Under the pieces are notes generated by a model. It saw only the letters and a program-made list of their open reading frames with translations, was not told the DNA's origin and ran no database searches. Of a stretch of DNA of 24,622 bases, positions 16,066-23,378 are shown piece by piece. Within the stretch, counting starts at the first letter, position 1; each line of letters opens with the position of its first letter. The position numbers were made by a program, and so were the translations under genes. The DNA is from Candidatus Poseidonia alphae (GTDB lineage: Archaea > Thermoplasmatota > Poseidoniia > Poseidoniales > Poseidoniaceae): contig DAVD01000025.1 of the NCBI GenBank assembly GCA_002505405.1, positions 52,512 to 77,133 on the forward strand. The letters are read 5' to 3'.

Positions 16066-17409
16066 ATGGAGCAAGAGGAAGTTTCATCAACGGGGAAAGG
16101 TGCACTTTTCGTTCTGTTCATGGTCACCATGATCGACATGATCGGTTTTGGAATCATCATTCCGTTTTTGACCTATCTTGTCAAAGACCTCGCAGAGGCT
16201 CAAGGAATCGTGCAAATCGGACTTTGGGTCGGTTTGCTGATGACCTCTTATTCAGCTGCTCAGTTCCTCTTTTCTCCTTTTTGGGGAGCGCTTTCAGATC
16301 GAATTGGGCGACGGCCTGTTTTGATGATCGGTCTGGTGGGGAACACTGTATTCTTTACCGCCTTTGGATTTTCGAACACCCTTATGTTTGCATTTGGCGC
16401 ACGTTTCCTCGCTGGCGTATTTAATGGAAACATTGCCGTTGCTCGTGCTTACATTGGAGATGTAAGTACGCCTCAACAATTGGCGACTCGCATGGGTCTA
16501 ATCGGTGCGGCATTTGGGCTCGGGTTTACGATTGGCCCATTTTTGGGCGGAGAGTTCTCAAGCCCAGCAGACCGGTGGGACTTTTTTATTGGGACGGTAT
16601 TTGAGACCTATCCATACCTCCTGCCCTGTGTCATTGCCAGCGTCCTTTCAACCGGTTCGTTCATCCTAGCACTTCGATACCTTCCCGAATCACTTGACCT
16701 GAGTTCACAATCCAAACATGACCGACGCTCGTGGGGTGATGAAATGGAAGGAATGTTCACCAACTCACTCTCCATGCTCAAAAAAGGCACTGTAGGCGCC
16801 ATGATTTGGGTGTCGATGCTGTTCACGCTCGGCTTCACAGTCATGCATGCTGTATTCATCCTGTATACGGAGATGGATGTGGCGAACGGTGGTTTAGGGT
16901 TTAGCGAAAAAGACAACGGTAGAGTCTTCGCAATGATCGGTCTCTTTGGAATTTTCACTCAAGGTGCCCTTATCGGTCCGCTTACTCGTAAATTTGGTAC
17001 TCGACGCCTCATTCCCTATGCTGCTATGACAACAGGGCTTGGGCTGGTTTTGGTTCCTTATACCCAAGCCGGTAGTGCGTGGCTAGGTCTGTTGGTGGTT
17101 TGTTCTCTCATCGCCATTGGGAACGGTATTTTCCAACCTTCATCCTCGACTTACTTGACTCAAATTGCTCGTCATGAAGGATATGAATTGGGTTTAGTCA
17201 TGGGTGCACAAGAATCCCTGGGAGCGTTTGCTCGAATCCTTGGCCCCCTAACGGGTGGAATCGTATGGGAATTGACCGTTCGGGGAACCTTTCCTTGGGA
17301 TTATCACACGGCTTTTCACCTGTGTGGATTCTTGATGATTGTATCCACCCTACTCACCTTGCGTCTTCCACAATTTGAAGGTTCTGAACCTCGCTCATCT
17401 GAAGAATGA
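16066..17409 (+). CDS. MFS transporter, DHA1/TetA-like
   Basis: A 447-residue major facilitator with about 12 hydrophobic segments split by a charged central loop near residues 205-230. The first helix carries DMIGFGIIIPFL, and loop 2-3 has the MFS signature GALSDRIGRRP at 74-84. Both are typical of drug:H+ antiporters such as TetA, but substrate cannot be predicted from sequence. ATG at 16066 is preferred for its GGTGA; the GTG at 16018 would add 16 hydrophilic residues. It follows lonB after 83 nt, which include a TATA-like CAAATACAG near 16010-16018, so it may have its own promoter. The AI-2E-family gene follows after 43 nt. Confidence 0.9.
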   Translation: MEQEEVSSTGKGALFVLFMVTMIDMIGFGIIIPFLTYLVKDLAEAQGIVQIGLWVGLLMTSYSAAQFLFSPFWGALSDRIGRRPVLMIGLVGNTVFFTAFGFSNTLMFAFGARFLAGVFNGNIAVARAYIGDVSTPQQLATRMGLIGAAFGLGFTIGPFLGGEFSSPADRWDFFIGTVFETYPYLLPCVIASVLSTGSFILALRYLPESLDLSSQSKHDRRSWGDEMEGMFTNSLSMLKKGTVGAMIWVSMLFTLGFTVMHAVFILYTEMDVANGGLGFSEKDNGRVFAMIGLFGIFTQGALIGPLTRKFGTRRLIPYAAMTTGLGLVLVPYTQAGSAWLGLLVVCSLIAIGNGIFQPSSSTYLTQIARHEGYELGLVMGAQESLGAFARILGPLTGGIVWELTVRGTFPWDYHTAFHLCGFLMIVSTLLTLRLPQFEGSEPRSSEE

Positions 17410-17452
17410 ATGCATGAGATGTCTTGAAGAGGTCAACGGTATTAGCGGGACC

Positions 17453-18886
17453 ATGGAAGAGAAGAGCAACATATGGGACAGCCATAATTTCCGTCACCGC
17501 CTCGGTATGTTCTCACATGCAGCCATATTGATGACATTGGTCACCATTTGGCTCATCTACTTGATCGATGTTCTTCAGCCGTTATTCATTGCTTTAGGGA
17601 TTTATTTTGTCCTCAAACCCGGAGCCAATACCCTGTCAAAACAGGGATTCCCAGTGATGCTATCGTACATCACAATGCTAATGCTTGCCATTCTCGTGGT
17701 GCTTAGTGCTGGATTCTTTGCATATGAGCAAGCAGCCAATTTTGCAGAAGATGAAGTGCGAATGGAGGAATATACGGAGTCACTGAATGACCGCTGGTAT
17801 GACCTAAAAAACTCCTCACTGTTCAGCGATGCCATCATGGATTCGGGTGCAACTGAAACTGGAACCTTTGAGCAGGATATGGCTTCCATGGGCGTTTTCT
17901 CAGATGGCTCTGAACTTTCAGACCTTTTCACACGAATGCTCTCAAGTATTGGTTCCCTGTTCATCATGGGAATTACTGTAATTTTCTTCCTTTTGTTCAT
18001 CATTTTTGAAGCAAGTTTGCTCCCCGGACGCATCGAGCGAGCATGGCCCGGTGGCGCTAGTGAACGCGTTCACATGATACGAGACCAAATCGAAGCCAGC
18101 GTTAACACGTATGTTGTGGTCAAAACCGGAGTCGGTTTTGGTACAGCTGTTTGTGCCGGAATTGTCATGTTGTTCTTCGGAATTGACCTGTGGTTCACTT
18201 GGGCACTTCTGACGTTTATCCTCAACTATGTTCCTTACATTGGTTCGCTTCTTGCAACGATTCCACCGTTGATCATCGGATTCATTGTCCTTGGTCCAAC
18301 TTCGGTCATCCTCTTGTCGGTATTGCTTCTTTCAAATCAGCAACTTTGGGGTAACGTGATTGAAACACGATGGGCAGGGCGAGCATTGGACATCTCTCCG
18401 GTGTTGCTCCTTGTCGTGACAGCATTCTCGTTTTGGCTGTGGGGTATCATCGGAATGATTCTCTCCATCCCCCTTGTCGTTATTCTCAAGATTGTCCTTG
18501 AAAACATTGAGGCTACCCGACCGTTGGCGATTCTGCTCTCAGAGCGAGCACCAACTCTGGAAGAGGCTTGGCGAGAGGCCATCAAAGACGGTCGTATCAC
18601 GGCCTATGAGGAGCGTATGCTCAACGAATTGCAAAACGTGCTCGGTTATACAGACCAACAAGTTGCCATCATGTCTGCCCGAATCGCAGCTGAATACGCT
18701 CTTCGCAGGGGACGCCTAAGTCTGGACCAAATCGACCTCATCAACATCGGCATTGGATTGATGCCAGCGCCCAAGAAATGGAAAAATCAATTTGACGAGA
18801 TTGTCACCGAAGGCAAACTAAGCGTCATGGAACGTGTATTCCTTGGCAAACTTGTGTTTGCTTTGGAAGATGATGAAGAAGAGTGA
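17453..18886 (+). CDS. AI-2E/PerM-family membrane protein with a C-terminal TerB-like cytoplasmic domain
   Basis: A 477-residue polytopic protein. The first about 365 residues match the AI-2E (PerM/YdiK/TqsA) family: paired N-terminal helices, a soluble loop rich in Glu and Ser, and a C-terminal block of hydrophobic helices containing NYVPYIGS and the conserved GNVIE followed by 'LDISPV'. Members export small molecules or act as Na+/H+ antiporters; the substrate here is unknown. Residues about 365-477 form an extra hydrophilic domain, mostly helical, with DGRITAYEERML, which resembles the acidic-helix signature of TerB-like domains. It ends in acidic residues. ATG at 17453 is chosen; ATG at 17414 (13 residues longer) is possible. 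Neither has a clear Shine-Dalgarno. Confidence 0.85.
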   Translation: MEEKSNIWDSHNFRHRLGMFSHAAILMTLVTIWLIYLIDVLQPLFIALGIYFVLKPGANTLSKQGFPVMLSYITMLMLAILVVLSAGFFAYEQAANFAEDEVRMEEYTESLNDRWYDLKNSSLFSDAIMDSGATETGTFEQDMASMGVFSDGSELSDLFTRMLSSIGSLFIMGITVIFFLLFIIFEASLLPGRIERAWPGGASERVHMIRDQIEASVNTYVVVKTGVGFGTAVCAGIVMLFFGIDLWFTWALLTFILNYVPYIGSLLATIPPLIIGFIVLGPTSVILLSVLLLSNQQLWGNVIETRWAGRALDISPVLLLVVTAFSFWLWGIIGMILSIPLVVILKIVLENIEATRPLAILLSERAPTLEEAWREAIKDGRITAYEERMLNELQNVLGYTDQQVAIMSARIAAEYALRRGRLSLDQIDLINIGIGLMPAPKKWKNQFDEIVTEGKLSVMERVFLGKLVFALEDDEEE

Positions 18887-18889
18887 ATC

Positions 18890-19156
18890 TCAGAGTACGG
18901 CAGTGAGAATACGTTCCAGTTCAGTGTTAATCGTAAGGATGAGGGTTCCAAACTCCGGTGGGATGTTTGGGTCTTCGTAGAGTTCTTCAAGCTTCGATTG
19001 AGCCATTGCGATGCGCACGTCCAATTTCTTTCCTTTATTGAGCAGCCAATTATCGCATGCTTCTTTCGCTTGTCGGCGGATGTTTCTTGGAACCTTTGGG
19101 TCATCGATTTGGTTGATGACGCTGGCGACTTGTTGTAATCGTTCTTCGATATCCAT
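18890..19156 (-). CDS. UPF0147 family protein
   Basis: An 88-residue, all-helical protein of the archaeal UPF0147 family. Family features are the IDDPKVPRNIRRQAKEAC segment at about residues 18-35 and the downstream AMAQSKLEELYEDPNIP. The function of the family is not established. ATG at 19156 is fixed by GGTGA just upstream (complement of 19161-19165) and by the family's usual length of about 85-95. The frame is open further upstream, but those residues lie on the divergent gene and are not conserved. It converges on the AI-2E-family gene with 3 nt between the stops. Confidence 0.92.
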   Translation of the reverse strand: MDIEERLQQVASVINQIDDPKVPRNIRRQAKEACDNWLLNKGKKLDVRIAMAQSKLEELYEDPNIPPEFGTLILTINTELERILTAVL

Positions 19157-19160
19157 GTTC

Positions 19161-19165
19161 TCACC
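19161..19165 (-). promoter_or_regulatory. Shine-Dalgarno of the UPF0147 gene
   Basis: The minus strand reads GGTGA, ending 4 nt before the ATG at 19156. This matches the spacing seen for the other GGTGA-preceded starts and rules out the longer open frame. Confidence 0.6.
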
Positions 19166-19199
19166 AGTTGGGGGTAAAGTTAGGTCGTCGGTGACCGTC

Positions 19200-19206
19200 T
19201 TTAAAT
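19200..19206. promoter_or_regulatory. TATA element shared by two divergent promoters
   Basis: TTTAAAT contains the palindrome TTTAAA. It is centred about 25 nt before the plus-strand ATG at 19229 (leaderless) and about 48 nt before the minus-strand ATG at 19156, where it would leave a leader of about 22 nt that includes GGTGA. It is the only good TATA match in this 72-nt gap. Confidence 0.5.
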
Positions 19207-19228
19207 TGATGGCCTTCCTCCTCTGCCT

Positions 19229-20224
19229 ATGGAGGTCACTACAGACCATGTTCTGGGATGGACCCGTGTCGGAGTTTTGTTCCTCGGAATGGCATGGGCT
19301 GCATGGATGGATCACAAAGATCGTCGTGTTCCAAATGAGCATTGGATTGTGTGGGCAAAGCCCGCCATTTTTCTTTGGGGTCTCGACCTTATGGTACAAG
19401 GTGCGGACTGGACCATCTACCTCACTGCTTTCGGCGTTGTAGCTTATGCTGGTGTGTCTGTATTCGGGCGACCAACGCTAAGAGATGCACGTGCTGGTTC
19501 TGGAATGGACCGAGTGTTCATTGCTTGGTACCTTGTTTCTGTGATTGGGTTCATTGCAGGTGCAATCCGTTATCAAGCGACCAGCCCAATTGAGGTGATT
19601 CTGGGTGATGGTGATGAACTGGGAATGCTCTGGTGGAGGACGGCTTCAGTCTTCTTGGTCATTTTCGTCATTGATGTTGCCTGGCGATTGCGTCTCTTGC
19701 ACGGGGGTGCTGATGCAAAAGCCCTGATGTGGGTTGCCCTGGTCTTTCCCTCGTGGGCGACCGTTCCAACACCACTCTCTTCCGTGATGGGGGATACACT
19801 GGTTGCTCTTCCGGTCGCAGTGGCTTTGTTGATGTGGGGAGGACTTGCCTTTTTGTTGATACCATTCATCATGCTCATTCTAAACATCAAGAAAGGTTCC
19901 CTTCGTTCCTTTGGAGACCTACGACTTGCGTGGCATGCCACTAAAATTCCAATCGATGAGGTCTTACAACGCCACGTTTGGATGTTAACGACGACAATGG
20001 TTCGGCCAGACGGCGAGGGTGAGGTCATTCACCGCTCAAGAGCACCTCGGCGTACGCCGAATGAAGAAGAACTCCAACAACAAATCATGACTTTGAAAGC
20101 CCTCGGCGTCGAAGACGTGTGGGTGAGTTTCAAGATGCCTCTGCTGGTCTTTTTGTTCCCAGCAGTTCTGCCATTGGTGCTCTTGGGTGAACCCACAGCA
20201 TTGGTAATGACTTGGCTGGGTTAA
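19229..20224 (+). CDS. prepilin/preflagellin peptidase (A24 family, FlaK-like)
   Basis: A 331-residue membrane aspartyl protease that would cleave class III signal peptides of archaellins or pilins at the inner face of the membrane. It has about seven or eight hydrophobic segments. The first catalytic Asp is D28 in MDHKDRRVPN, the 'DxxxRxVPN' motif of the family. The second is D162 in GGADAK, the GxGD motif. Both are intact. It is longer than typical FlaK/PibD proteins (about 230-250 residues) because of extra loops and a C-terminal soluble segment rich in Arg and Glu (about 265-300) followed by one more hydrophobic helix. The ATG is positioned by a TATA box 25 nt upstream. No pilin or archaellin gene is in the window. 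Confidence 0.88.
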   Translation: MEVTTDHVLGWTRVGVLFLGMAWAAWMDHKDRRVPNEHWIVWAKPAIFLWGLDLMVQGADWTIYLTAFGVVAYAGVSVFGRPTLRDARAGSGMDRVFIAWYLVSVIGFIAGAIRYQATSPIEVILGDGDELGMLWWRTASVFLVIFVIDVAWRLRLLHGGADAKALMWVALVFPSWATVPTPLSSVMGDTLVALPVAVALLMWGGLAFLLIPFIMLILNIKKGSLRSFGDLRLAWHATKIPIDEVLQRHVWMLTTTMVRPDGEGEVIHRSRAPRRTPNEEELQQQIMTLKALGVEDVWVSFKMPLLVFLFPAVLPLVLLGEPTALVMTWLG

Positions 20225-20237
20225 ATTTGAAAAGACA

Positions 20238-20387
20238 TCATGCGCCTTTGCGCTCGATGTTCTTGGGACGGAGTCCCTTGTAACTGCACTTGCGGCAGCG
20301 GGCGGCACGAACGGCATTGCGTGCGTTACATCGCATGCAAATCTTGCGGTGGAGCAAGCGGGCTTCTGCTTCTGGGAATCGTGCCAT
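20238..20387 (-). CDS. rpl40e: 50S ribosomal protein L40e
   Basis: A 49-residue basic protein of the large ribosomal subunit. It has the complete L40e zinc-binding pattern: CMRC at residues 17-20 and CRKC at 31-34, between basic stretches. It starts MARFPEAEARLLHRKIC, close to the family's N-terminus, and ends in KNIERKGA. Archaeal L40e is about 48-50 residues, so this is full length, without the ubiquitin fusion found in eukaryotes. It is probably leaderless: TTAAATAG lies about 25 nt upstream of the ATG at 20387. It converges on the prepilin peptidase gene, with 13 nt between the stops. Confidence 0.93.
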   Translation of the reverse strand: MARFPEAEARLLHRKICMRCNARNAVRAARCRKCSYKGLRPKNIERKGA

Positions 20388-20407
20388 GGTGGGGCCACAG
20401 ATTTCCC

Positions 20408-20416
20408 CTATTTAAT
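20408..20416 (-). promoter_or_regulatory. TATA box of L40e
   Basis: The minus strand reads TTAAATAGG, centred about 25 nt upstream of the ATG at 20387. No Shine-Dalgarno is present, so the L40e message is probably leaderless. Confidence 0.55.
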
Positions 20417-20477
20417 CACAACCTCAGTGGTTCGGAAGCGGTTGCTGGTTGACTTATGCTAACCTGAGGCATCGGGT

Positions 20478-21272
20478 ATGTTGAAGTTCTGCGTCCTCTT
20501 CCGTGAACGCATGAAGGTTGTCAGGCTTCCTGCCATCCATCACGATGGGAATGCTGTCATCGTTTCGGGGCGTTTGGGGAGCCTGTTGATCGATGCAGGG
20601 ACCTCGTGGTATCAGTCCCTTCAAGTTGAACGAATCAGAGGTCAACTCGGAGATAAGCCTCTCGATCGTATCGCTTTAACCACTCGACGGTATCCTTGTT
20701 CCGGAGGTGCCAAACACATTTCAGAATCGTTTGATAACATTCCAATCCACATTCACGGCGTAGGACAAGCCGCTCTCGAAACAGGAGATTTTTTCACAAC
20801 ATGGGCGAACAGGTACGATTCCGACATGCCTCCAACCCAAACAATTCCAGTTGAGGACAAAGAAGTATTTGCTCTTGGTGACGGCGATGTTGAAGCCCAC
20901 TGGCTGCCGGGGCATGCGCCCGAGGGAATGGGATATCTCATTCCACATTTGGCTACACTCATTGTCGGCCCGCTCTTGCCTCGGGCAGACCGACCCACAA
21001 GATGGGATTTGCCGGGCGGTTCACTCATTGACCTCATCAAGAGTTTTGAAACCATGAAGCGGCTTCAACCAACATCGATTGTCCCAATGCAGGGTCCAGC
21101 TATCAGGGGGAAAGAACACATCCAGAGCGTTCTCGACCGACATCTTGAATTCTTTAACCAGGCCGTTGAAAACGAGGGCAAGCCTCCAAAGTCTTGGCAT
21201 AGGCCAGCTCCAACTGCTCTTTGGCTAACACCCATTTCTCCTTGGCCTCTCGTGGAAAAAGAATCCGTCTAA
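20478..21272 (+). CDS. metallo-beta-lactamase-fold protein with degenerate metal site
   Basis: A 264-residue soluble protein with the layout of an MBL-fold hydrolase: LGSLLIDAGTSW (residues 33-44) as the early strand and turn, a strand IALTT at 65-69, and PGHAPEGMGYL at 144-154. The metal motif THxHxDHxGG reads TTRRYPCSGG at 68-77: His to Thr, His to Arg, Asp to Pro, His to Cys. His146 is kept. The protein cannot bind two zinc ions in the usual way, so it may be a binding or regulatory relative, or use other ligands. ATG at 20478 follows a TATA-like CTTATGC by about 25 nt; the ATG at 20511 (MKVVRLPAIHH) is a plausible shorter start. Its stop overlaps the convergent gene by 4 nt. Confidence 0.7.
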   Translation: MLKFCVLFRERMKVVRLPAIHHDGNAVIVSGRLGSLLIDAGTSWYQSLQVERIRGQLGDKPLDRIALTTRRYPCSGGAKHISESFDNIPIHIHGVGQAALETGDFFTTWANRYDSDMPPTQTIPVEDKEVFALGDGDVEAHWLPGHAPEGMGYLIPHLATLIVGPLLPRADRPTRWDLPGGSLIDLIKSFETMKRLQPTSIVPMQGPAIRGKEHIQSVLDRHLEFFNQAVENEGKPPKSWHRPAPTALWLTPISPWPLVEKESV

Positions 21273-21838
21273 GCGGGTTGAACCGAACTGAGGACATAGG
21301 AACGATCCAACCTCTTGTGCCCTCCTCGAGAGTAATCTTTGGCCGTATCATCTTCACTGATGTGTGAGCCATCCCAGGCATGCATGTGATGAATCCAACC
21401 GCTTCGAACATGGACCATCCCATTTTCCAAGTGAAGGCTTGAAACCGGACCGTTGATGGTAAACAGCACTTTTTGGCGTTCACTTTTACGGTCGTCAAGT
21501 GACCATACGCTTCCATTTTGAGTTCCAGCAAGGAGATTTAAACTCCCTTGGTCAATGAGCGATAACGCTCGAATGCATCCTCCTTTCAGTTCATATTTTG
21601 AAATCATTTCCAATCGAGGGAGGGTGAAAACAAGAACTTCTCCACGTGCATTGCCTACAATGGCTGTGTCAATGGTGTCCATCGGGCCACGAACAACCAA
21701 CAGGACGGTGGCTATGGCTTCCAGGCGTATTCGTTGAGCTCTTCCATTCTTTGGTTTCCATGCAATGAGCCCGTCATCCATGGCTACAAGTGTCCCTTCT
21801 GCGGTTGTCAAACTACGAACAATCATTCGGTTCTTCAT
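21269..21838 (-). CDS. small beta-propeller-like (WD40-like) protein, function unknown
   Basis: A 189-residue soluble protein rich in beta-strands. It has about four blade-like units with a Gly-x-hydrophobic-x-Trp/Phe pattern: DDGLIAWKPKNG, NARGEVLVFTLPRLE, TQNGSVWSLDDRKSE and a more divergent SGWIHHMHAWDGS. Typical propellers have six to eight blades, so this would be a half-propeller that dimerises, or a remnant of a longer gene. It starts at ATG 21838, and a second ATG four codons later is possible. The last bases overlap the convergent MBL-fold gene by 4 nt. No enzymatic motif is seen. Confidence 0.65.
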   Translation of the reverse strand: MKNRMIVRSLTTAEGTLVAMDDGLIAWKPKNGRAQRIRLEAIATVLLVVRGPMDTIDTAIVGNARGEVLVFTLPRLEMISKYELKGGCIRALSLIDQGSLNLLAGTQNGSVWSLDDRKSERQKVLFTINGPVSSLHLENGMVHVRSGWIHHMHAWDGSHISEDDTAKDYSRGGHKRLDRSYVLSSVQPA

Positions 21839-21859
21839 AAGTAGGCAATGACTACCTTC

Positions 21860-21882
21860 GGTCTACTTTCTTTTGGTAGACC
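21860..21882. repeat. 7-bp inverted repeat with A/T-rich loop
   Basis: GGTCTAC and GTAGACC are perfect inverted repeats separated by 9 nt (TTTCTTTTG). The block lies in the 70-nt gap after the small zinc-protein gene and 22-44 nt upstream of the ATG at 21838. It could be an intrinsic terminator-like hairpin or an operator over the promoter of the beta-propeller gene. No T run follows it on the minus strand, which weakens the terminator reading. Confidence 0.45.
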
Positions 21883-21908
21883 CCTCAGAGGAAAAGTGAA
21901 ACTGAACG

Positions 21909-22214
21909 TCAGTACATATCGTCAGATTTGTTGTCTTTCTTCCACTTTCTGTAACAGGACTTGCATACACGAACTCGGCCTTTTCTTGCTTCGTAACCGC
22001 CCGATCCCCAGGTGTCGATGGCGTTGTCAATGGACAGTGACCGCCCACCCATGTCCTTGTCAGCGAATTTGGCGCAATCTTTGATACCGCACGAAATCTC
22101 TCCTTCTTTCGATGAAGATTTCTTGGTCGATTCCGAATCTTCGCCTGAGTCAGAGCGGTGTTTGCGTGCTTTGGCCTTAAATCCCATGACCAATGCCTTT
22201 CGCGGGTGCTTCAT
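21909..22214 (-). CDS. small zinc-binding protein, function unknown
   Basis: A 101-residue hydrophilic protein. Residues 1-40 are basic then rich in Ser, Glu and Lys, so probably disordered. The folded part has four cysteines: C42 and C47 (SCGIKDC), then C84 and C87 (CKSC), a pattern fitting one zinc ion, followed by a basic RKWKKDNK tail that could contact nucleic acid. It begins 12 nt after the tfb stop and is probably on the tfb transcript. The start is uncertain: ATG at 22214 is listed, ATG at 22187 (MGFKAKARKH) is an alternative, and neither has a good ribosome-binding site. No family was recognised. Confidence 0.65.
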   Translation of the reverse strand: MKHPRKALVMGFKAKARKHRSDSGEDSESTKKSSSKEGEISCGIKDCAKFADKDMGGRSLSIDNAIDTWGSGGYEARKGRVRVCKSCYRKWKKDNKSDDMY

Positions 22215-22226
22215 CAAGGTTCGCCT

Positions 22227-23240
22227 TCATTCCAGCGCTTCACGGGCTTTGATTTTCTCAATCAGTCCATCGATGAGTCTTAGAAGTCCTCGTAGGGTCA
22301 CTTCAGACACATTAGCTACCGTACAGACTTCGGACTGGGTCCGTGGGCTGCCGATTTGATTCGATGTTTTGTAGATGAGAGCTGCGGCCACACCCATTGG
22401 TTTCTTTCCCTGCCATACATCTTCGTGCGGTTGAATGGTGGCCCACAGTTCCTCAAGAGGGGCACGGATGTTGGGCGATAACGCAAGATCTGAAACGAAT
22501 TTGTCAAAGTACTCGTTTGGTCCGGTAATTTTGTGAAGGTTGAGTCGGCGTGAAACTTGTCGTATTAACCGGGAGAGGTCTTTTTCCGTGATGTCAAAAG
22601 CCTTTGAGATGTCAGGTATTTGCCGGGGGAGTTCCTCCTGTCGGGCTACCAGGTAGGTGCACGCTGCGGTGACTCCAGCAATCGAGCGTCCGGTGACGAA
22701 ACCTGCGGTGGACAACATACGATAGAGTCTCGCTGCTTCTTCCTGCAAGGGTTGAGGTAATCCAGAGCGGTCCCGAATAAACTGATTGGCCTTGACGAGG
22801 TTTCGTTCTCGGCTCTTTCGAGTTTTTGAGCGTTCGTCAATCACTCGGCGACGACGCCATTCTCGACGTGCTTGAGAACTCATTCCGTGTCGGGATGCAG
22901 TCCCTGTGTTGAGGTCTCGAACGTCGATCGTAGTGTTCAATCCTTTGTCAGCGAGCGTGTAGGTCATGGGTCGGCCAACTCGAGAGCGGTCTTCCCCTTG
23001 ATCCCGGTTGGTCCATTCAGCACCCGGGTCCGGTACATTCTCTTCAACGACAAGGCCACATGATCCGCAGGTAATTTCTCCGCGTGTTACATCCATGTCC
23101 CACTTGACAGCCCCACATTCCTCGCATGGCCTTGTGTGGCCCTCGACTACCCTTCTTGAGGGCCGTTGTGAGCCAAATCCTTCACGGGTAGGTGTTGACA
23201 TTGTTCGGGGAGCGTCTTTGCTTTCTCGTTGTTGTTTCAT
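22227..23240 (-). CDS. tfb: transcription initiation factor B (TFB, TFIIB homologue)
   Basis: A 337-residue archaeal TFB, which binds the BRE element and the TBP-TATA complex and recruits RNA polymerase. The N-terminal zinc ribbon has CEEC (C39, C42) and CGSC (C58, C61). The reader/linker region follows with EWTNRDQGEDRSRVGRP. The core has two cyclin-like repeats, about residues 140-235 and 240-335; the second ends in a helix-turn-helix region TQSEVCTVANVSEVTLRG. Length is a little above the usual 300-320 because of about 35 extra, basic N-terminal residues. ATG at 23240 is supported by AAGGAG 8 nt upstream and a strong TATA box; ATG at 23201 is an alternative. The promoter carries two inverted repeats. 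Confidence 0.96.
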   Translation of the reverse strand: MKQQRESKDAPRTMSTPTREGFGSQRPSRRVVEGHTRPCEECGAVKWDMDVTRGEITCGSCGLVVEENVPDPGAEWTNRDQGEDRSRVGRPMTYTLADKGLNTTIDVRDLNTGTASRHGMSSQARREWRRRRVIDERSKTRKSRERNLVKANQFIRDRSGLPQPLQEEAARLYRMLSTAGFVTGRSIAGVTAACTYLVARQEELPRQIPDISKAFDITEKDLSRLIRQVSRRLNLHKITGPNEYFDKFVSDLALSPNIRAPLEELWATIQPHEDVWQGKKPMGVAAALIYKTSNQIGSPRTQSEVCTVANVSEVTLRGLLRLIDGLIEKIKAREALE

Positions 23241-23243
23241 CTT

Positions 23244-23260
23244 CTAAACTCCTTGTTTAG
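23244..23260. promoter_or_regulatory. inverted repeat around the tfb ribosome-binding site
   Basis: On the minus strand the order is CTAAAC, AAGGA, GTTTAG: a perfect 6-bp inverted repeat whose 5-nt centre is most of the Shine-Dalgarno. The predicted start site, about 25 nt from the TATA centre, falls at about 23255. The element could therefore be a protein operator at the start site, or, if transcription starts slightly further upstream, an mRNA hairpin with the Shine-Dalgarno in its loop. Confidence 0.5.
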
Positions 23261-23275
23261 TAGTGGGGTGCCGTA

Positions 23276-23285
23276 TTATATAAAC
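23276..23285 (-). promoter_or_regulatory. TATA box of tfb
   Basis: The minus strand reads GTTTATATAA, the best TATA match in the window. A start site about 25 nt downstream gives a leader of about 14 nt that contains AAGGAG. Confidence 0.7.
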
Positions 23286-23291
23286 CAATGG

Positions 23292-23320
23292 TTGCTCTGA
23301 TGATACTTGGTACAGAGCAA
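23292..23320. promoter_or_regulatory. 8-bp inverted repeat upstream of the tfb TATA box
   Basis: TTGCTCTG (23292-23299) and CAGAGCAA (23313-23320) are perfect inverted repeats separated by 13 nt. Their centres are 21 bp apart, two helical turns, as expected for a dimeric DNA-binding protein. The nearer arm lies 7 bp upstream of the tfb TATA box, a position used by archaeal activators and repressors. Confidence 0.5.
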
Positions 23321-23378
23321 GGTACGTTTACTAGCGGTTTTAATATCGGTCCTCTACTACCTCTACTTATCGCTGGAG

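Noticed and set aside
19157..19399. Upstream extension of the UPF0147 frame by 81 residues
   Set aside because: It overlaps the divergent prepilin peptidase gene and is not part of the UPF0147 family; a GGTGA site marks the ATG at 19156.
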